From Bacillus infantis NRRL B-14911 (GTDB taxonomy: Bacteria > Bacillota > Bacilli > Bacillales > Cytobacillaceae), in NCBI RefSeq assembly GCF_000473245.1, contig NC_022524.1, forward strand, positions 520,501 through 584,500: a stretch of DNA of 64,000 bases, read 5' to 3'. Each line of letters opens with the position of its first letter. Positions within the stretch are counted from its first letter, which is position 1. Position numbers and translations under genes: made by a program. This document shows, in pieces, positions 9,169-18,242 of this stretch. The notes under the pieces were generated by a model. It made no database searches. It had not been told where the DNA came from and saw nothing but the letters and a program-made list of their open reading frames with translations.

Positions 9169-9879
9169 ATGAAGGCAAAGGTCAAACAAACATTTAACAG
9201 TCTGGCGGGCATTTATGAGCATCAGGTGGATGATGGGAGTTTGTTTAACAGCGAGTTTGAAAGGCCGGCGATGCTTGAGCAGATCCCGGACAGCCTGGAG
9301 GGTAAGGATATTCTGGACGCAGGATGTGCGGCCGGTTGGTATACGGCTGAACTGGCCAGGCGGGGTGCAAATGTAACGGGTGCAGACCTGAGCCCTGAAA
9401 TGATCAGCTCTGCGAAGAGCCGCATTGGCAATAAAGCGAGACTTGTCTGCTGTGACCTGGAGGGAGAGCTGCCCTTTGACAGCCATTCTTTCGACTGGAT
9501 CATCAGCTCTCTTACTCTTCATTATCTGAAGGACTGGAATCAAACCTTTGCAGAATTCCACCGGATTTTAAGGCCGGGCGGAACGATCCTTTTTTCCGTC
9601 CACCACCCGTTCATGGATATGAAGCTGCTGGATGAACCGGACTACCTGGCTGCAGAAATGATTGTGGATCGATGGACAAAAGCAGGGCAAACCTTTGATG
9701 TCCCTTTTTACCGAAGGCCGCTCCAGGATATCATCAATAAGACAATTGCCCGCTTTTCAATGCAGGAGCTGATTGAGCCCCGCCCGACACAGGTCTTTAA
9801 AGAGCGAAGGCCAGAACAGTATGAAAAGCTCATGAAGGCGCCTCATTTTTTAATTGTGCGGGCCGCAAAAGCTTTGTGA
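9169..9879 (+). CDS. class I SAM-dependent methyltransferase
   Basis: 236 residues. Motif I is DILDAGCAAGWYTAELAR (about residues 44-61), followed by the acidic strand-2 end GADLS, a post-II CDLEGELPF and LTLHYLKDW, i.e. the UbiE/Methyltransf_11 type fold. It transfers a methyl group from S-adenosylmethionine to a small molecule that cannot be identified here. The ATG at 9169 is preferred over the GTG at 9157, since CGAGGTGA (9153-9160) is correctly spaced only for the ATG. Monocistronic by appearance. Confidence 0.85.
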   Translation: MKAKVKQTFNSLAGIYEHQVDDGSLFNSEFERPAMLEQIPDSLEGKDILDAGCAAGWYTAELARRGANVTGADLSPEMISSAKSRIGNKARLVCCDLEGELPFDSHSFDWIISSLTLHYLKDWNQTFAEFHRILRPGGTILFSVHHPFMDMKLLDEPDYLAAEMIVDRWTKAGQTFDVPFYRRPLQDIINKTIARFSMQELIEPRPTQVFKERRPEQYEKLMKAPHFLIVRAAKAL

Positions 9880-9998
9880 AACCCAATGGCCTTTAAATCA
9901 TATAGTCAGCACTAAAGCATTCTTCCTGTGCATGAAAAATACTCCCAGAAGGGATACTTGGGCTATAGCGGCATCCTTTTTCAATAGGTGGTTTTCTG

Positions 9999-10057
9999 CT
10001 GCCATTTTGAGGTAAAGGCTAATGGCAGGGCATCTGCCAAATGCTTGCAGCTGCAAG
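9999..10057 (+). promoter_or_regulatory. structured 5' leader of the Na+/H+ antiporter gene, possible switch
   Basis: The segment ATGGCAG at 10022-10028 can pair either with CTGCCAT upstream (9999-10005) or with CTGCCA downstream (10034-10039), giving two mutually exclusive stems. They are followed by a perfect 14-nt palindrome (CTTGCAGCTGCAAG, 10044-10057) just before the ribosome site AAGGGGA. This is the arrangement of a riboregulator, but it matches no riboswitch class I can name. Confidence 0.35.
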
Positions 10058-10078
10058 GTCAGAAAGGGGAATTTTTCA

Positions 10079-11314
10079 GTGCATCATTTTGACGAGGTAT
10101 TTATACAAATTTTATTCTTGCTTGCTATTTCAGTAACAGTCATCGCTATTGCCAAACTGGCAAAACAGCCTTATTCCATCGCCCTTGTACTGGTGGGGCT
10201 GATTCTGGGGCTTACCCATATACCGCTTCTTGAAGAAGCAGAGCAGTTCATTACACAATCGAATATTTTTCAGGCGATCATCATTTCTTTATTTCTTCCC
10301 ATCCTGCTGGGCGATGCTTCCATTAAAATGCCATTTTCCCATGTGAAACAGGTAAGGAGGCCGATCCTGGCGCTTGCCTTTGGGGGGACCTTTCTGTCAT
10401 TCATTATTATAGGCTTGGGCTCCTATTATCTGCTGGATCTTCCGCTGGTGCTTTCCTTCACGTTTGCTTCCCTTATGAGCGCTACAGACCCGATCAGTGT
10501 CATATCAATATTCAAAACATTGGGCGTGCCAAAAAAACTGGTCACAATTATAGAAGGGGAATCCCTCCTCAATGATGGTGTGGCCGTTGTATTGTTCCAG
10601 ATATCCTCCATCTACCTGCTTACGTACATAGAAATGGGCTGGACCGGGATTGCGAGCGGTGTTTGGCTGTTCATCAAATTCAGTGTAGGCGGAGCCCTGC
10701 TTGGGGCCGTGCTGGGCTATTTTTTTTCACAGATTATCCGCATTTATGATGACTACCCGCTTGAAATTGCGTTTTCGATCCTGCTGTTCTTCGGCAGCTA
10801 TTTTATCGCAGAGCATCTGGAGGTATCAGGTGTTATCGCGGTAGTGGTCGGAGGGGTCATTTTCGGGAATTATGGCGCAAGAATCGGCATGTCCGAGACA
10901 ACGAAAACCAATATCAGCTCTTTCTGGGATGTGATCACCCTGATCGCCAATTCACTGATTTTCCTGATGATCGGCCTGGAAATCAAAAACATCAGCTTTA
11001 TCAATAATTGGTGGACGATTGTCCTGGCCATTGTCATTGTGCTGGCAGGCCGAACCATTGCCCTTTACAGCAGCCTTGCATTTGTCAAAGACTTTTCCGG
11101 CCAATACAAAATCCTGCTGAACTGGGGAGGCTTAAAGGGAAGTCTGTCAATTGCCCTGGCTTTGAGCCTTCCGCCTTCTTTTGCAGGCAGGGATACAGTC
11201 CTCCTCCTTGCTTTCAGCGTGGTTCTGTTCTCCCTGATCGTCCAGGGGCTCACAATCAAGCCGATTATTCAGAAGCTCGGGATAAAACCTGTCCCTGATG
11301 ATGATAAAATATGA
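10079..11314 (+). CDS. CPA1-family sodium/proton antiporter (NhaP type)
   Basis: 411 residues with about 12 membrane segments. ATDPISVISIFKTLG (about residue 137) and the EGESLLNDG motif (about residue 160) carry the paired Asp residues of CPA1 exchangers. GGLKGSLSIALALSLP near the end is also typical. It should exchange external H+ for internal Na+ or K+. It is short compared with plant- or NhaK-type members because it lacks a long cytoplasmic tail. The GTG at 10079 is chosen: AAGGGGA lies 8 nt upstream and the protein then begins directly before membrane segment 1. An ATG at 10022 would add a polar stretch from the structured leader. Confidence 0.85.
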   Translation: MHHFDEVFIQILFLLAISVTVIAIAKLAKQPYSIALVLVGLILGLTHIPLLEEAEQFITQSNIFQAIIISLFLPILLGDASIKMPFSHVKQVRRPILALAFGGTFLSFIIIGLGSYYLLDLPLVLSFTFASLMSATDPISVISIFKTLGVPKKLVTIIEGESLLNDGVAVVLFQISSIYLLTYIEMGWTGIASGVWLFIKFSVGGALLGAVLGYFFSQIIRIYDDYPLEIAFSILLFFGSYFIAEHLEVSGVIAVVVGGVIFGNYGARIGMSETTKTNISSFWDVITLIANSLIFLMIGLEIKNISFINNWWTIVLAIVIVLAGRTIALYSSLAFVKDFSGQYKILLNWGGLKGSLSIALALSLPPSFAGRDTVLLLAFSVVLFSLIVQGLTIKPIIQKLGIKPVPDDDKI

Positions 11315-11318
11315 ACTG

Positions 11319-11348
11319 AAATCCATTCAGCATGCTGGATGGATTTTT
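11319..11348 (+). terminator. terminator after antiporter gene
   Basis: 12-bp stem AAATCCATTCAG/CTGGATGGATTT with one G-T pair and loop CATG, then five T. Confidence 0.9.
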
Positions 11349-11490
11349 GGCTGGGGAAGGAGAGACCGGCTGATCTTTAAAAGGGCTTGAAGTTATGCGA
11401 TTTATCTTTCTTTTATAAGGAAAGGAAATTAAAATTGCCTCTGCCATCCTTCATGCTTTACACTGTAAAAAGTGCATGGGGGGAGAGCCA

Positions 11491-12258
11491 GTGGAGGAAT
11501 TCAAGAACGATACATATGAAATCATGGAGGTTTGCCTTCTTGCCGGAAAAATCATGCTCCAAAGCGGTGCTGAAACATACCGGGTTGAGGATACGATGAT
11601 GCGGATCGCTGCTTCCTTCGGGGTTGACCAGTCACACAGCTATGTCACGCCGACTGGCATCATTTTTTCCATTGAAGGCCATGAACCGACCAAAACGAAG
11701 CTGATCAGGATTTCCGAAAGGGGAACTGATCTTGATAAAGTCACCATCGTCAACAGCATTTCCCGCAATATCAGCAGCGGGGAGCTGACAGTGAAGGAGG
11801 CTCTGCAGTCATTGCGGGAAGTAGAGGCTGCACCAATGGCGTATTCGCTGCTTCTTCAGATACTGGCGGCTGCCATTTCCAGCGGCTGTTTCCTGATCAT
11901 GTTCAAGGGGAGCTGGGAGGACTTTCTGCCCGCGGTAGTATGCGGCGGACTTGGTTTCATTTCTTTTATCTATTTTCATAAATGGGTGCCGATCAAGTTC
12001 TTTGCTGAATTTGTGGCGGCATTTGTCATTGGCCTTGCATCTTATGCGTTTGTTTTTTCAGGGGCCGGCAATGAGCTGGATAAAATCATCATCGGATCGG
12101 TGATGCCGCTTGTGCCCGGCCTATTGATTACAAATGCGGTCAGGGATTTGATCGCGGGGCATTTGGTATCAGGACTGTCAAAAGGCGCTGAAGCATTTCT
12201 GACTGCCTTTGCCATCGGATCAGGCATCGCGGTGGTACTATCTTTCATCTCATTTTAA
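11491..12258 (+). CDS. threonine/serine exporter, ThrE N-terminal half (YjjP-like)
   Basis: About 255 residues. The soluble N-terminal part contains LLAGKIMLQSGAETYRVEDTM and the Y(V)TPTGI motif typical of YjjP/ThrE. It is followed by about five membrane segments ending with a VPGLLITNAVRDLIAGHLVSG block. Together with the next gene it makes the two halves of a ThrE-type amino acid exporter that are fused in Corynebacterium ThrE. The transported substrate in Bacillaceae is not proven. Start: GTG 11491 is 5-6 nt after GGGGGGAGA, while the ATG at 11476 lies inside that purine run and is less likely. Twelve bases separate it from its partner. Confidence 0.85.
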   Translation: MEEFKNDTYEIMEVCLLAGKIMLQSGAETYRVEDTMMRIAASFGVDQSHSYVTPTGIIFSIEGHEPTKTKLIRISERGTDLDKVTIVNSISRNISSGELTVKEALQSLREVEAAPMAYSLLLQILAAAISSGCFLIMFKGSWEDFLPAVVCGGLGFISFIYFHKWVPIKFFAEFVAAFVIGLASYAFVFSGAGNELDKIIIGSVMPLVPGLLITNAVRDLIAGHLVSGLSKGAEAFLTAFAIGSGIAVVLSFISF

Positions 12259-12269
12259 GGAGGCATCGC

Positions 12270-12710
12270 ATGGAAACGATTGAACAGCTTGCAACAAGCT
12301 TTGTAGCATCGGCAGCATTCGGGATTCTATTCAATGCTCCGAAAAAGTCTTTGATCAAGTGCGGCACGGTCGGAACAATCGGCTGGCTCGTCTACTTCTG
12401 GATGGAATCATCAGGTGTGGATGCGGTTGGTGCCACCATTAGCGCTGCTTTTTTCGTGGCATTCACAAGCCAGTTTTTTGCAAGGGCCTATAAGACGCCG
12501 ATCATCATTTTCAGCGTAGCCGGGATCATTCCGCTTGTACCGGGAGGGCTTGCGTATGATGCAATGAGGAATTTTGTTGAGAACGACTACAACACAGCCA
12601 TCAGCCTTGCTGCCCGGGCCTTCATGATCTCCGGGGCAATCGCCATCGGGCTTGTATTCTCAGAGGTCATCAACCAGATTATCAAGAATGCGAGAAGGGT
12701 CCAGAGCTGA
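12270..12710 (+). CDS. threonine/serine exporter, ThrE C-terminal half (YjjB-like)
   Basis: 146 residues, four membrane segments, with the family block IIPLVPGGLAYDAMRNFVENDY near residue 89. It is the partner of the preceding gene and probably forms one export pore with it. AAGGAGGCATCGC precedes the ATG. Co-transcribed with its partner and closed by a terminator 27 bases after the stop. Confidence 0.87.
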   Translation: METIEQLATSFVASAAFGILFNAPKKSLIKCGTVGTIGWLVYFWMESSGVDAVGATISAAFFVAFTSQFFARAYKTPIIIFSVAGIIPLVPGGLAYDAMRNFVENDYNTAISLAARAFMISGAIAIGLVFSEVINQIIKNARRVQS

Positions 12711-12736
12711 AGGATTTCCAGTAGGTAAAACAAGGG

Positions 12737-12761
12737 AAGGCATGTATCTGCATGCCTTTTT
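12737..12761 (+). terminator. terminator after ThrE pair
   Basis: AAGGCATG/CATGCCTT stem, loop TATCTG, then TTT. Confidence 0.8.
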
Positions 12762-12857
12762 GCATACAGTAAAAAGAATTAGCAGATAAATAATTTCAAA
12801 ATTCCGTAAAAAGTCGTATGATAGTGTATATATTTAGTTAAACGAAAGATTAAGATT

Positions 12858-12901
12858 CTGAACTTTTTCCTCGAAAGGCGGGTAAAGGAAAAGCAATTCA
12901 G
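12858..12901 (+). promoter_or_regulatory. hairpin in the leader of the ABC exporter operon
   Basis: CTGAA (12858-12862) pairs with TTCAG (12897-12901), and directly inside CTTTTTCC (12863-12870) pairs with GGAAAAG (12887-12893), leaving a 16-nt loop and a small CAA bulge. There is no T-tract after it, so it is not a terminator. It ends 14 nt before the ribosome site. Possible regulatory leader. A TATGAT hexamer at 12818 could be the -10 element. Confidence 0.35.
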
Positions 12902-12927
12902 CAGGAATCAGACTTGGAGGACGATTT

Positions 12928-14670
12928 ATGGGAAAGGTGTTTGGATTTTTAAAAATATACAGGGTTGCCGTCATTGTCGCTCTTTCATTGATGCTGACGG
13001 AGCTTGCGGTTGAGCTGCTTCAGCCGCTTTTGATGGCCAAAATCATTGATGAAGGAATCATGAAGAAGGATATGGATGAGGTCCTGATTTGGGGAGGGGT
13101 CATGGTTGGCATCTCGCTGATTGCCTTCGCGGCCGGCATCATCAATTCCTTCTATGCTGCGCATGTCAGCCAGAGCTTCGGCTTTGATATCAGGAAGAGT
13201 GTGTTCAGGAAAGTGCAATCCTTCTCGTTTGCCAACTTTGCTATGTTTCCGGGCTCCTCTCTTATCACGAGGATGACGAATGATGTCACATTGCTCCAGA
13301 ATATCGTCTTCATGAGCCTGCGCATCATGATGCGTGCCCCGCTCCTGGTTATTGGAGGCCTGATCATGGCGTTTGTTGTCAATGTGAAGCTCGCTTTGAT
13401 TCTGAGTGCGGTTGTTCCATTTTTATTTATTTTCCTCATTTTTATTATGAATAAAGGCGGAGCCTTGTTTAAAAAAGTTCAGGAAAAACTGGATGACGTC
13501 AATAATGTCATGCAGGAAAATCTGGCTGGCATCAGGCTCATTAAAGCGTTTTTGCGCAGGAATCATGAAAGCGAAAGGTTCACAGAGGTAACAGGGGACC
13601 TGAAGGATCAGACTGTTTTTGCTCTGCGGCTGATGGAAGTGACGATGCCGATGCTTCTTTTGATCATGAATATAAGCATTATCGGTGTCCTCTGGTTTGG
13701 AAGCATCCAGGTGGATGACGGAAGCGCCAAAGTCGGGGAAGTGGTTGCTGTCATCAACTATGCCACAAGAATTACGGGTGCTCTTTCAATGCTTTCTTTT
13801 ATCATCATGGCCTTTTCAAGGGCGAAAGCCTCGGCCGGCAGGATTGCCGATGTCCTGAATACAGAAGTGGATCTGAAGGATTCTGAGCAGGCCCTGGCCG
13901 GATTTGAAATTGAGGGAGGAGAAATCGAGTTTGATTCTGTGAGCTTCCGCTACCCGGGTACAGACACAGTGGTGCTTGACGGTGTATCCTTCAAAATAAA
14001 GGCCGGCGAGACGGCAGCCATCCTCGGTGCCACAGGTGCCGGCAAATCATCTCTGTTTCAGCTGATTCCCCGGCTGTATGACGTGACAGGCGGAACCGTC
14101 CGGATTGACGGCCAGGATATCGGCCGGGTCAAACTGGATGATTTGCGCAAGCAGATCGGCTTCGTCCCGCAGGAGGCACTGCTCTTTACAGGAAGCGTCC
14201 AGGAAAATATCCGCTGGGGAAAAGAAGATGCGACCCCTGCAGAGGTGGAGGAAGCGGCAAAGAAGGCCCAGATTCATTCTTCCATTGAAAGGCTCTCCGC
14301 TAAATATGACACGAAGATCGGGCAAAAGGGCGTCAACCTTTCAGGAGGGCAGAAGCAGCGCCTTTCCATCGCCCGGGCCCTTGTCCGTAAGCCGAAGATA
14401 CTTCTGCTGGATGACAGCACAAGTGCTTTGGATTTGAAAACAGAGGCAAAGCTGCTGCAGGCATTGCGGACGTATACCGCGACTACGCTTATCATTACGC
14501 AAAAAATCAGTACAGCGATAGAATCGGACCATATTCTGCTGCTTGAAGACGGCAGGCTGATTGCCGAGGGAGACCACGAAACACTTCTGAGGGAATCGGA
14601 GCTGTATCAAAAGATCTTCAGGTCACAGTTCGGGGAGGAGGCGCTGGAGCATGTTCAGGGAGCTGACTGA
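12928..14670 (+). CDS. yfiB: heterodimeric ABC exporter, subunit with degenerate catalytic site (YfiB-like)
   Basis: 580 residues: a six-helix exporter membrane domain (about 1-310) and a C-terminal ATPase domain. Walker A GATGAGKSS is near 370 and the signature LSGGQKQR is intact. The catalytic Glu after Walker B is Asp496 (LLLDDSTSALD), and the H-loop His is Gln525 (ITQKIST). Such changes are known in one subunit of heterodimeric exporters (BmrCD, LmrCD, TM287/288). Length, start sequence and gene order fit B. subtilis YfiB. GGAGG lies 7 nt before the ATG. It overlaps the next gene by 20 bases. Drug or lipid export is inferred. Confidence 0.88.
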   Translation: MGKVFGFLKIYRVAVIVALSLMLTELAVELLQPLLMAKIIDEGIMKKDMDEVLIWGGVMVGISLIAFAAGIINSFYAAHVSQSFGFDIRKSVFRKVQSFSFANFAMFPGSSLITRMTNDVTLLQNIVFMSLRIMMRAPLLVIGGLIMAFVVNVKLALILSAVVPFLFIFLIFIMNKGGALFKKVQEKLDDVNNVMQENLAGIRLIKAFLRRNHESERFTEVTGDLKDQTVFALRLMEVTMPMLLLIMNISIIGVLWFGSIQVDDGSAKVGEVVAVINYATRITGALSMLSFIIMAFSRAKASAGRIADVLNTEVDLKDSEQALAGFEIEGGEIEFDSVSFRYPGTDTVVLDGVSFKIKAGETAAILGATGAGKSSLFQLIPRLYDVTGGTVRIDGQDIGRVKLDDLRKQIGFVPQEALLFTGSVQENIRWGKEDATPAEVEEAAKKAQIHSSIERLSAKYDTKIGQKGVNLSGGQKQRLSIARALVRKPKILLLDDSTSALDLKTEAKLLQALRTYTATTLIITQKISTAIESDHILLLEDGRLIAEGDHETLLRESELYQKIFRSQFGEEALEHVQGAD

Positions 14671-16498
14671 TCCATTCCGCTACAAGAAGATTGCTGTACT
14701 GGAGAAAGAGAATCTCAAAAAGACAGCCGATGATGCAAAGAAACCAAAAGTAAAATCGAAGAACTGGGCAGGGACTCTCCGCAGGATCTGGAACTATCTC
14801 GCCGAGGAAAAAGGGCTCCTCTTCCTCGTCCTGCTCATGGTCATTCTCAGCAGTGTACTGGGGCTGCTAGGTCCGTTCCTCCTTGGGAGAGGGATTGACC
14901 AGTATATCGTAGAAAGAAGCAACAGCGGCTTTGCTGCCCTGCTAGCCGGGCTTGCTGCTATATATATTGTCTATTCTGCGTCCCTTTGGTTCCAGAACTA
15001 TTGGATGATCGGGATTGCCCAGAACACAGTCTTTAAAATGAGGACCCAGCTTTTCCGCCACCTTCATAAACTGCCGATTCCGTTCTTTGATAAAAGGCAG
15101 CATGGAGAGCTGATGAGCCGGGTGACAAATGATATCGAAAATGTCAGCTCCACGCTGAACAGCTCGGTCATACAGGTTTTTTCCAGTGTGCTCACCCTTG
15201 TTGGGACCGTAGGGGTCATGCTGTGGCTGAGTCCGCTGCTTACCCTGATCACCATGATCATTGTTCCGGTCATGTTTTATGGGATGAAGTGGATCACCAA
15301 TCGGACGGGCCGGCTTTTCAAGGAGCAGCAGCGCAACTTGGGAGAGCTGAATGGCTTTGTCCAGGAGACGATTTCCGGCCAGCGGATCGTCAAGACTTTT
15401 TCCCAGGAAGACAGAGTGATTGAAGAATTCATCGGCAAAGGCGAAAAGCTGCGGGTCGCAGGATTCTGGGCCCAGACGTATTCAGGCTTCATCCCCAAGC
15501 TGATGAACATGCTGAATAATATGAGCTTTGCCATCATTGCAGGAGTGGGCGGCATTTTTGTCCTAAAAGGGATGATATCGATCGGCGTCATCGTCATTTT
15601 TGCCGAGTATGCCCGCCAGTTCACCCGCCCCCTGAATGACCTGGCCAACCAGTTCAATACCCTCTTGTCGGCTATCGCCGGTGCTGAACGGGTGTTTGAA
15701 ATCATGGACCAGAAAGAAGAATTCGAGGATGAAGCAGATGCAGAAGAAATCAGCTTTATTAAAGGGGAAGTCGAGTTCAGGGATGTCTCTTTTTCTTATG
15801 AAAAGGGTGAGAATACAGTAACGGGCATCAATTTCAGGGCAAACACCGGGCAGACTGTGGCCCTTGTCGGCCCGACCGGCGCCGGGAAGTCTACGATCAT
15901 CAACCTGATCTCCCGGTTCTATAATTATGACAGCGGAAGCATCACGATTGATGGCCGTGAGCTGAAAAAAATCAAGCGAGAAAGCTTAAGGCAGCATATG
16001 GCATTCGTCCTCCAGGATTCACTCCTGTTCCAGGGGACCGTCAGGGAAAATATCCGCTACGGAAAGCTGGATGCGACAGATGACGAAGTGGAAAAAGCTG
16101 CAAAAATGGCGAATGCACACTCGTTCATCATGAAGCTGCCGCAGCAGTATGATACCCTCCTGAAGGGGGACGCCAGCGGAATCAGCCAGGGGCAGCGCCA
16201 GCTTTTATCCATTGCGAGGGCTTTCCTTGCGGATCCTTCGATATTGATTCTGGATGAAGCAACAAGCAGCATTGATACGATTACAGAAATGAAAATCCAG
16301 GAAGCACTCCAGACCTTGATGGAAGGAAGAACCAGCTTTGTGGTGGCCCACAGGCTGAACACCATCCAGCAGGCCGACCAGATCCTTGTCCTTGATGAGG
16401 GCAGCATCATCGAGAAAGGCTCCCATGAGGAACTTCTTGAACAGGAAGGATTCTACCATGGGCTTTACCACAGCCAGCTGAAGGAAGAGGCCATATAG
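14651..16498 (+). CDS. yfiC: heterodimeric ABC exporter, catalytic subunit (YfiC-like)
   Basis: 615 residues: an N-terminal charged extension of about 50 residues, a six-helix exporter domain, and an ATPase domain with an intact Walker B Glu536 (LILDEATSSID) and H-loop His567 (VAHRLNT). Its signature is altered (SGISQGQRQ instead of LSGGQ). This complements the preceding subunit: the degenerate site is built from that subunit's Walker motifs and this subunit's altered signature, while the other site is complete. The two ORFs overlap by 20 bases, so they are translationally coupled. Probable multidrug or lipid exporter, with B. subtilis YfiC as nearest named relative. Confidence 0.88.
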   Translation: MFRELTDPFRYKKIAVLEKENLKKTADDAKKPKVKSKNWAGTLRRIWNYLAEEKGLLFLVLLMVILSSVLGLLGPFLLGRGIDQYIVERSNSGFAALLAGLAAIYIVYSASLWFQNYWMIGIAQNTVFKMRTQLFRHLHKLPIPFFDKRQHGELMSRVTNDIENVSSTLNSSVIQVFSSVLTLVGTVGVMLWLSPLLTLITMIIVPVMFYGMKWITNRTGRLFKEQQRNLGELNGFVQETISGQRIVKTFSQEDRVIEEFIGKGEKLRVAGFWAQTYSGFIPKLMNMLNNMSFAIIAGVGGIFVLKGMISIGVIVIFAEYARQFTRPLNDLANQFNTLLSAIAGAERVFEIMDQKEEFEDEADAEEISFIKGEVEFRDVSFSYEKGENTVTGINFRANTGQTVALVGPTGAGKSTIINLISRFYNYDSGSITIDGRELKKIKRESLRQHMAFVLQDSLLFQGTVRENIRYGKLDATDDEVEKAAKMANAHSFIMKLPQQYDTLLKGDASGISQGQRQLLSIARAFLADPSILILDEATSSIDTITEMKIQEALQTLMEGRTSFVVAHRLNTIQQADQILVLDEGSIIEKGSHEELLEQEGFYHGLYHSQLKEEAI

Positions 16499-16500
16499 GA

Positions 16501-16537
16501 AAAAGGTGCACGGCCATTTGGGCTGTGCACCTTTTTT
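16501..16537 (+). terminator. terminator after ABC exporter operon
   Basis: Long stem from AAAAGGTGCACGGCC to its partner ending in GTGCACCTTTT, loop ATTTG, six T. Strong intrinsic terminator. Confidence 0.9.
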
Positions 16538-16671
16538 GTATTTCGGGGCAGGAGAGTTCTGTTCCTTCATTAATGTCTGTAGAAGGCAGAGCAAAAAAAG
16601 ATTGTACTCCATTACCATTTCACATATAATTCTTAATAGGAAAAAGATTCAGAATAAAAGGGGGAATTTGT

Positions 16672-18129
16672 TTGGAAGGTTTTGTTAGCCAATTAAACGG
16701 CATTCTTTGGAGTACACCGGTCATTTATATCTGTCTTGCTGTCGGACTCCTGTTTTCCGTGTTAACCCGTTTTCTGCAGGTCAGGCACATTAAAGACATG
16801 GTGCTGCTCATGTTCAAAGGCAAAAGTTCCGATGCGGGCGTTTCTTCTTTCCAGGCCTTATCTATTGCTCTTTCCGGCCGCGTGGGAACTGGTAACATCG
16901 CTGGTACCGCTACAGCAATCGCTATGGGCGGACCTGGTGCCGTCTTTTGGATGTGGGCAATTGCATTCATCGGTGCAGGAAGCGCCTTTGTGGAATCGAC
17001 TCTTGCACAAATCTACAAAGTAAAACAGGATGGCTTATACCGCGGGGGCCCTGCTTATTATATTGAAAAGGGCATCGGCATCAAATGGTTTGCAGTTTTA
17101 TTTGCGGTGGCTGCCCTGCTGGCTATGTCAGTGCTAATGCCTGGCATCCAGTCAAATTCCATTGCTCTGGGTATGGAAAATGCATTTGGCGTTAATGTAT
17201 ATGTCACTGGAGGCATCATTGTCGTCCTTCTTGGCCTGATTATCTTTGGCGGGGTAAAAAGGATTGCAACGGTTGCTCAATATGCTGTTCCATTTATGGC
17301 GGTAGGCTATATGCTTGTTGCTTTGATTATCATCGGCATGAATATTGGCGAGCTTCCAGGTGTAATCTCCCTTATTTTCAGCAGTGCATTTGCTGCGGAT
17401 TCCATGTTTGGCGGAATTGTCGGCAGTGCGATTGCCTGGGGGGTAAAACGTGGAATCTATTCAAACGAAGCCGGCCAGGGAACCGGGCCGCACGCTGCTG
17501 CGGCTGCCGAGGTATCACATCCGGCAAAGCAGGGGCTTGTCCAGGCATTCTCTGTTTATATCGATACACTTTTCGTATGCTCTGCAACAGCCTTTATGAT
17601 TCTATTTACCGGAATGTTCAACACAGTCGGTGAAGACGGAAAAACAATGATTTTCAACGGTCTTCCGGGAGTAGAAGCAGGCCCGGCATTCACCCAGGCT
17701 GCAGTTGACTCTGCACTTCCTGGTTTCGGTGCTGGCTTTGTCGCAGTATCTCTATTCTTCTTTGCCTTCACAACTATTATGGCTTACTATTATATCGCCG
17801 AAACCAATATGGCATATCTGATGCGCAATAAGGACGGCAGACTTTTGACTTTTATTCTGAAAATCGTATTGCTGGGGGCGACTTTTTACGGGGCCGTCAA
17901 TGCAGCAGACCTTGCCTGGGCGCTTGGGGATGTAGGACTCGGCCTGATGGTATGGCTCAATCTGATTGCCATCCTAATCCTTGCCAAACCGGCACTCATT
18001 GCCCTCAAGGATTATGAAGCACAGAAGAAGCAGGGTCTTGATCCGGTCTTCAACTCGAAGAAGCTTGGCATCAAAAATGCTGAGTATTGGGAAGAGGAAT
18101 ATGTGCAGCAGGATGAAAGAGTTTCATAA
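16672..18129 (+). CDS. alanine/glycine:cation symporter (AgcS family)
   Basis: 485 residues with about 11 membrane segments. The family block SSFQALSIALSGRVGTGNIAGTATAIA lies near residues 60-86, and GIYSNEAGQGTGPHAAAAA near 262-280. These match the AgcS (AlsT/GlnT-type) sodium:amino-acid symporters, which take up alanine, glycine or glutamine. Substrate choice cannot be read here. The TTG start at 16672 is 7 nt after AAAAGGGGG. Monocistronic, closed by a strong terminator. No glycine riboswitch was recognised in the 170-bp leader. Confidence 0.88.
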   Translation: MEGFVSQLNGILWSTPVIYICLAVGLLFSVLTRFLQVRHIKDMVLLMFKGKSSDAGVSSFQALSIALSGRVGTGNIAGTATAIAMGGPGAVFWMWAIAFIGAGSAFVESTLAQIYKVKQDGLYRGGPAYYIEKGIGIKWFAVLFAVAALLAMSVLMPGIQSNSIALGMENAFGVNVYVTGGIIVVLLGLIIFGGVKRIATVAQYAVPFMAVGYMLVALIIIGMNIGELPGVISLIFSSAFAADSMFGGIVGSAIAWGVKRGIYSNEAGQGTGPHAAAAAEVSHPAKQGLVQAFSVYIDTLFVCSATAFMILFTGMFNTVGEDGKTMIFNGLPGVEAGPAFTQAAVDSALPGFGAGFVAVSLFFFAFTTIMAYYYIAETNMAYLMRNKDGRLLTFILKIVLLGATFYGAVNAADLAWALGDVGLGLMVWLNLIAILILAKPALIALKDYEAQKKQGLDPVFNSKKLGIKNAEYWEEEYVQQDERVS

Positions 18130-18201
18130 ACGAGTAGTGAGGGATGCTTTTGGTAAATAGTCCCGTCTTGGTGGAGAAACATTTGAAATAGCACACTAAT
18201 G

Positions 18202-18242
18202 AACAGGCCAAATCTCATATGATTTGGTCTGTTGTTTTTTTT
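18202..18242 (+). terminator. terminator after AgcS symporter
   Basis: 13-bp stem AACAGGCCAAATC/GATTTGGTCTGTT with one wobble, 6-nt loop, G and eight T. Confidence 0.92.

Noticed and set aside
16537-16671. A glycine riboswitch before the AgcS symporter.
   Set aside because: None of the conserved glycine aptamer words is present in the leader.
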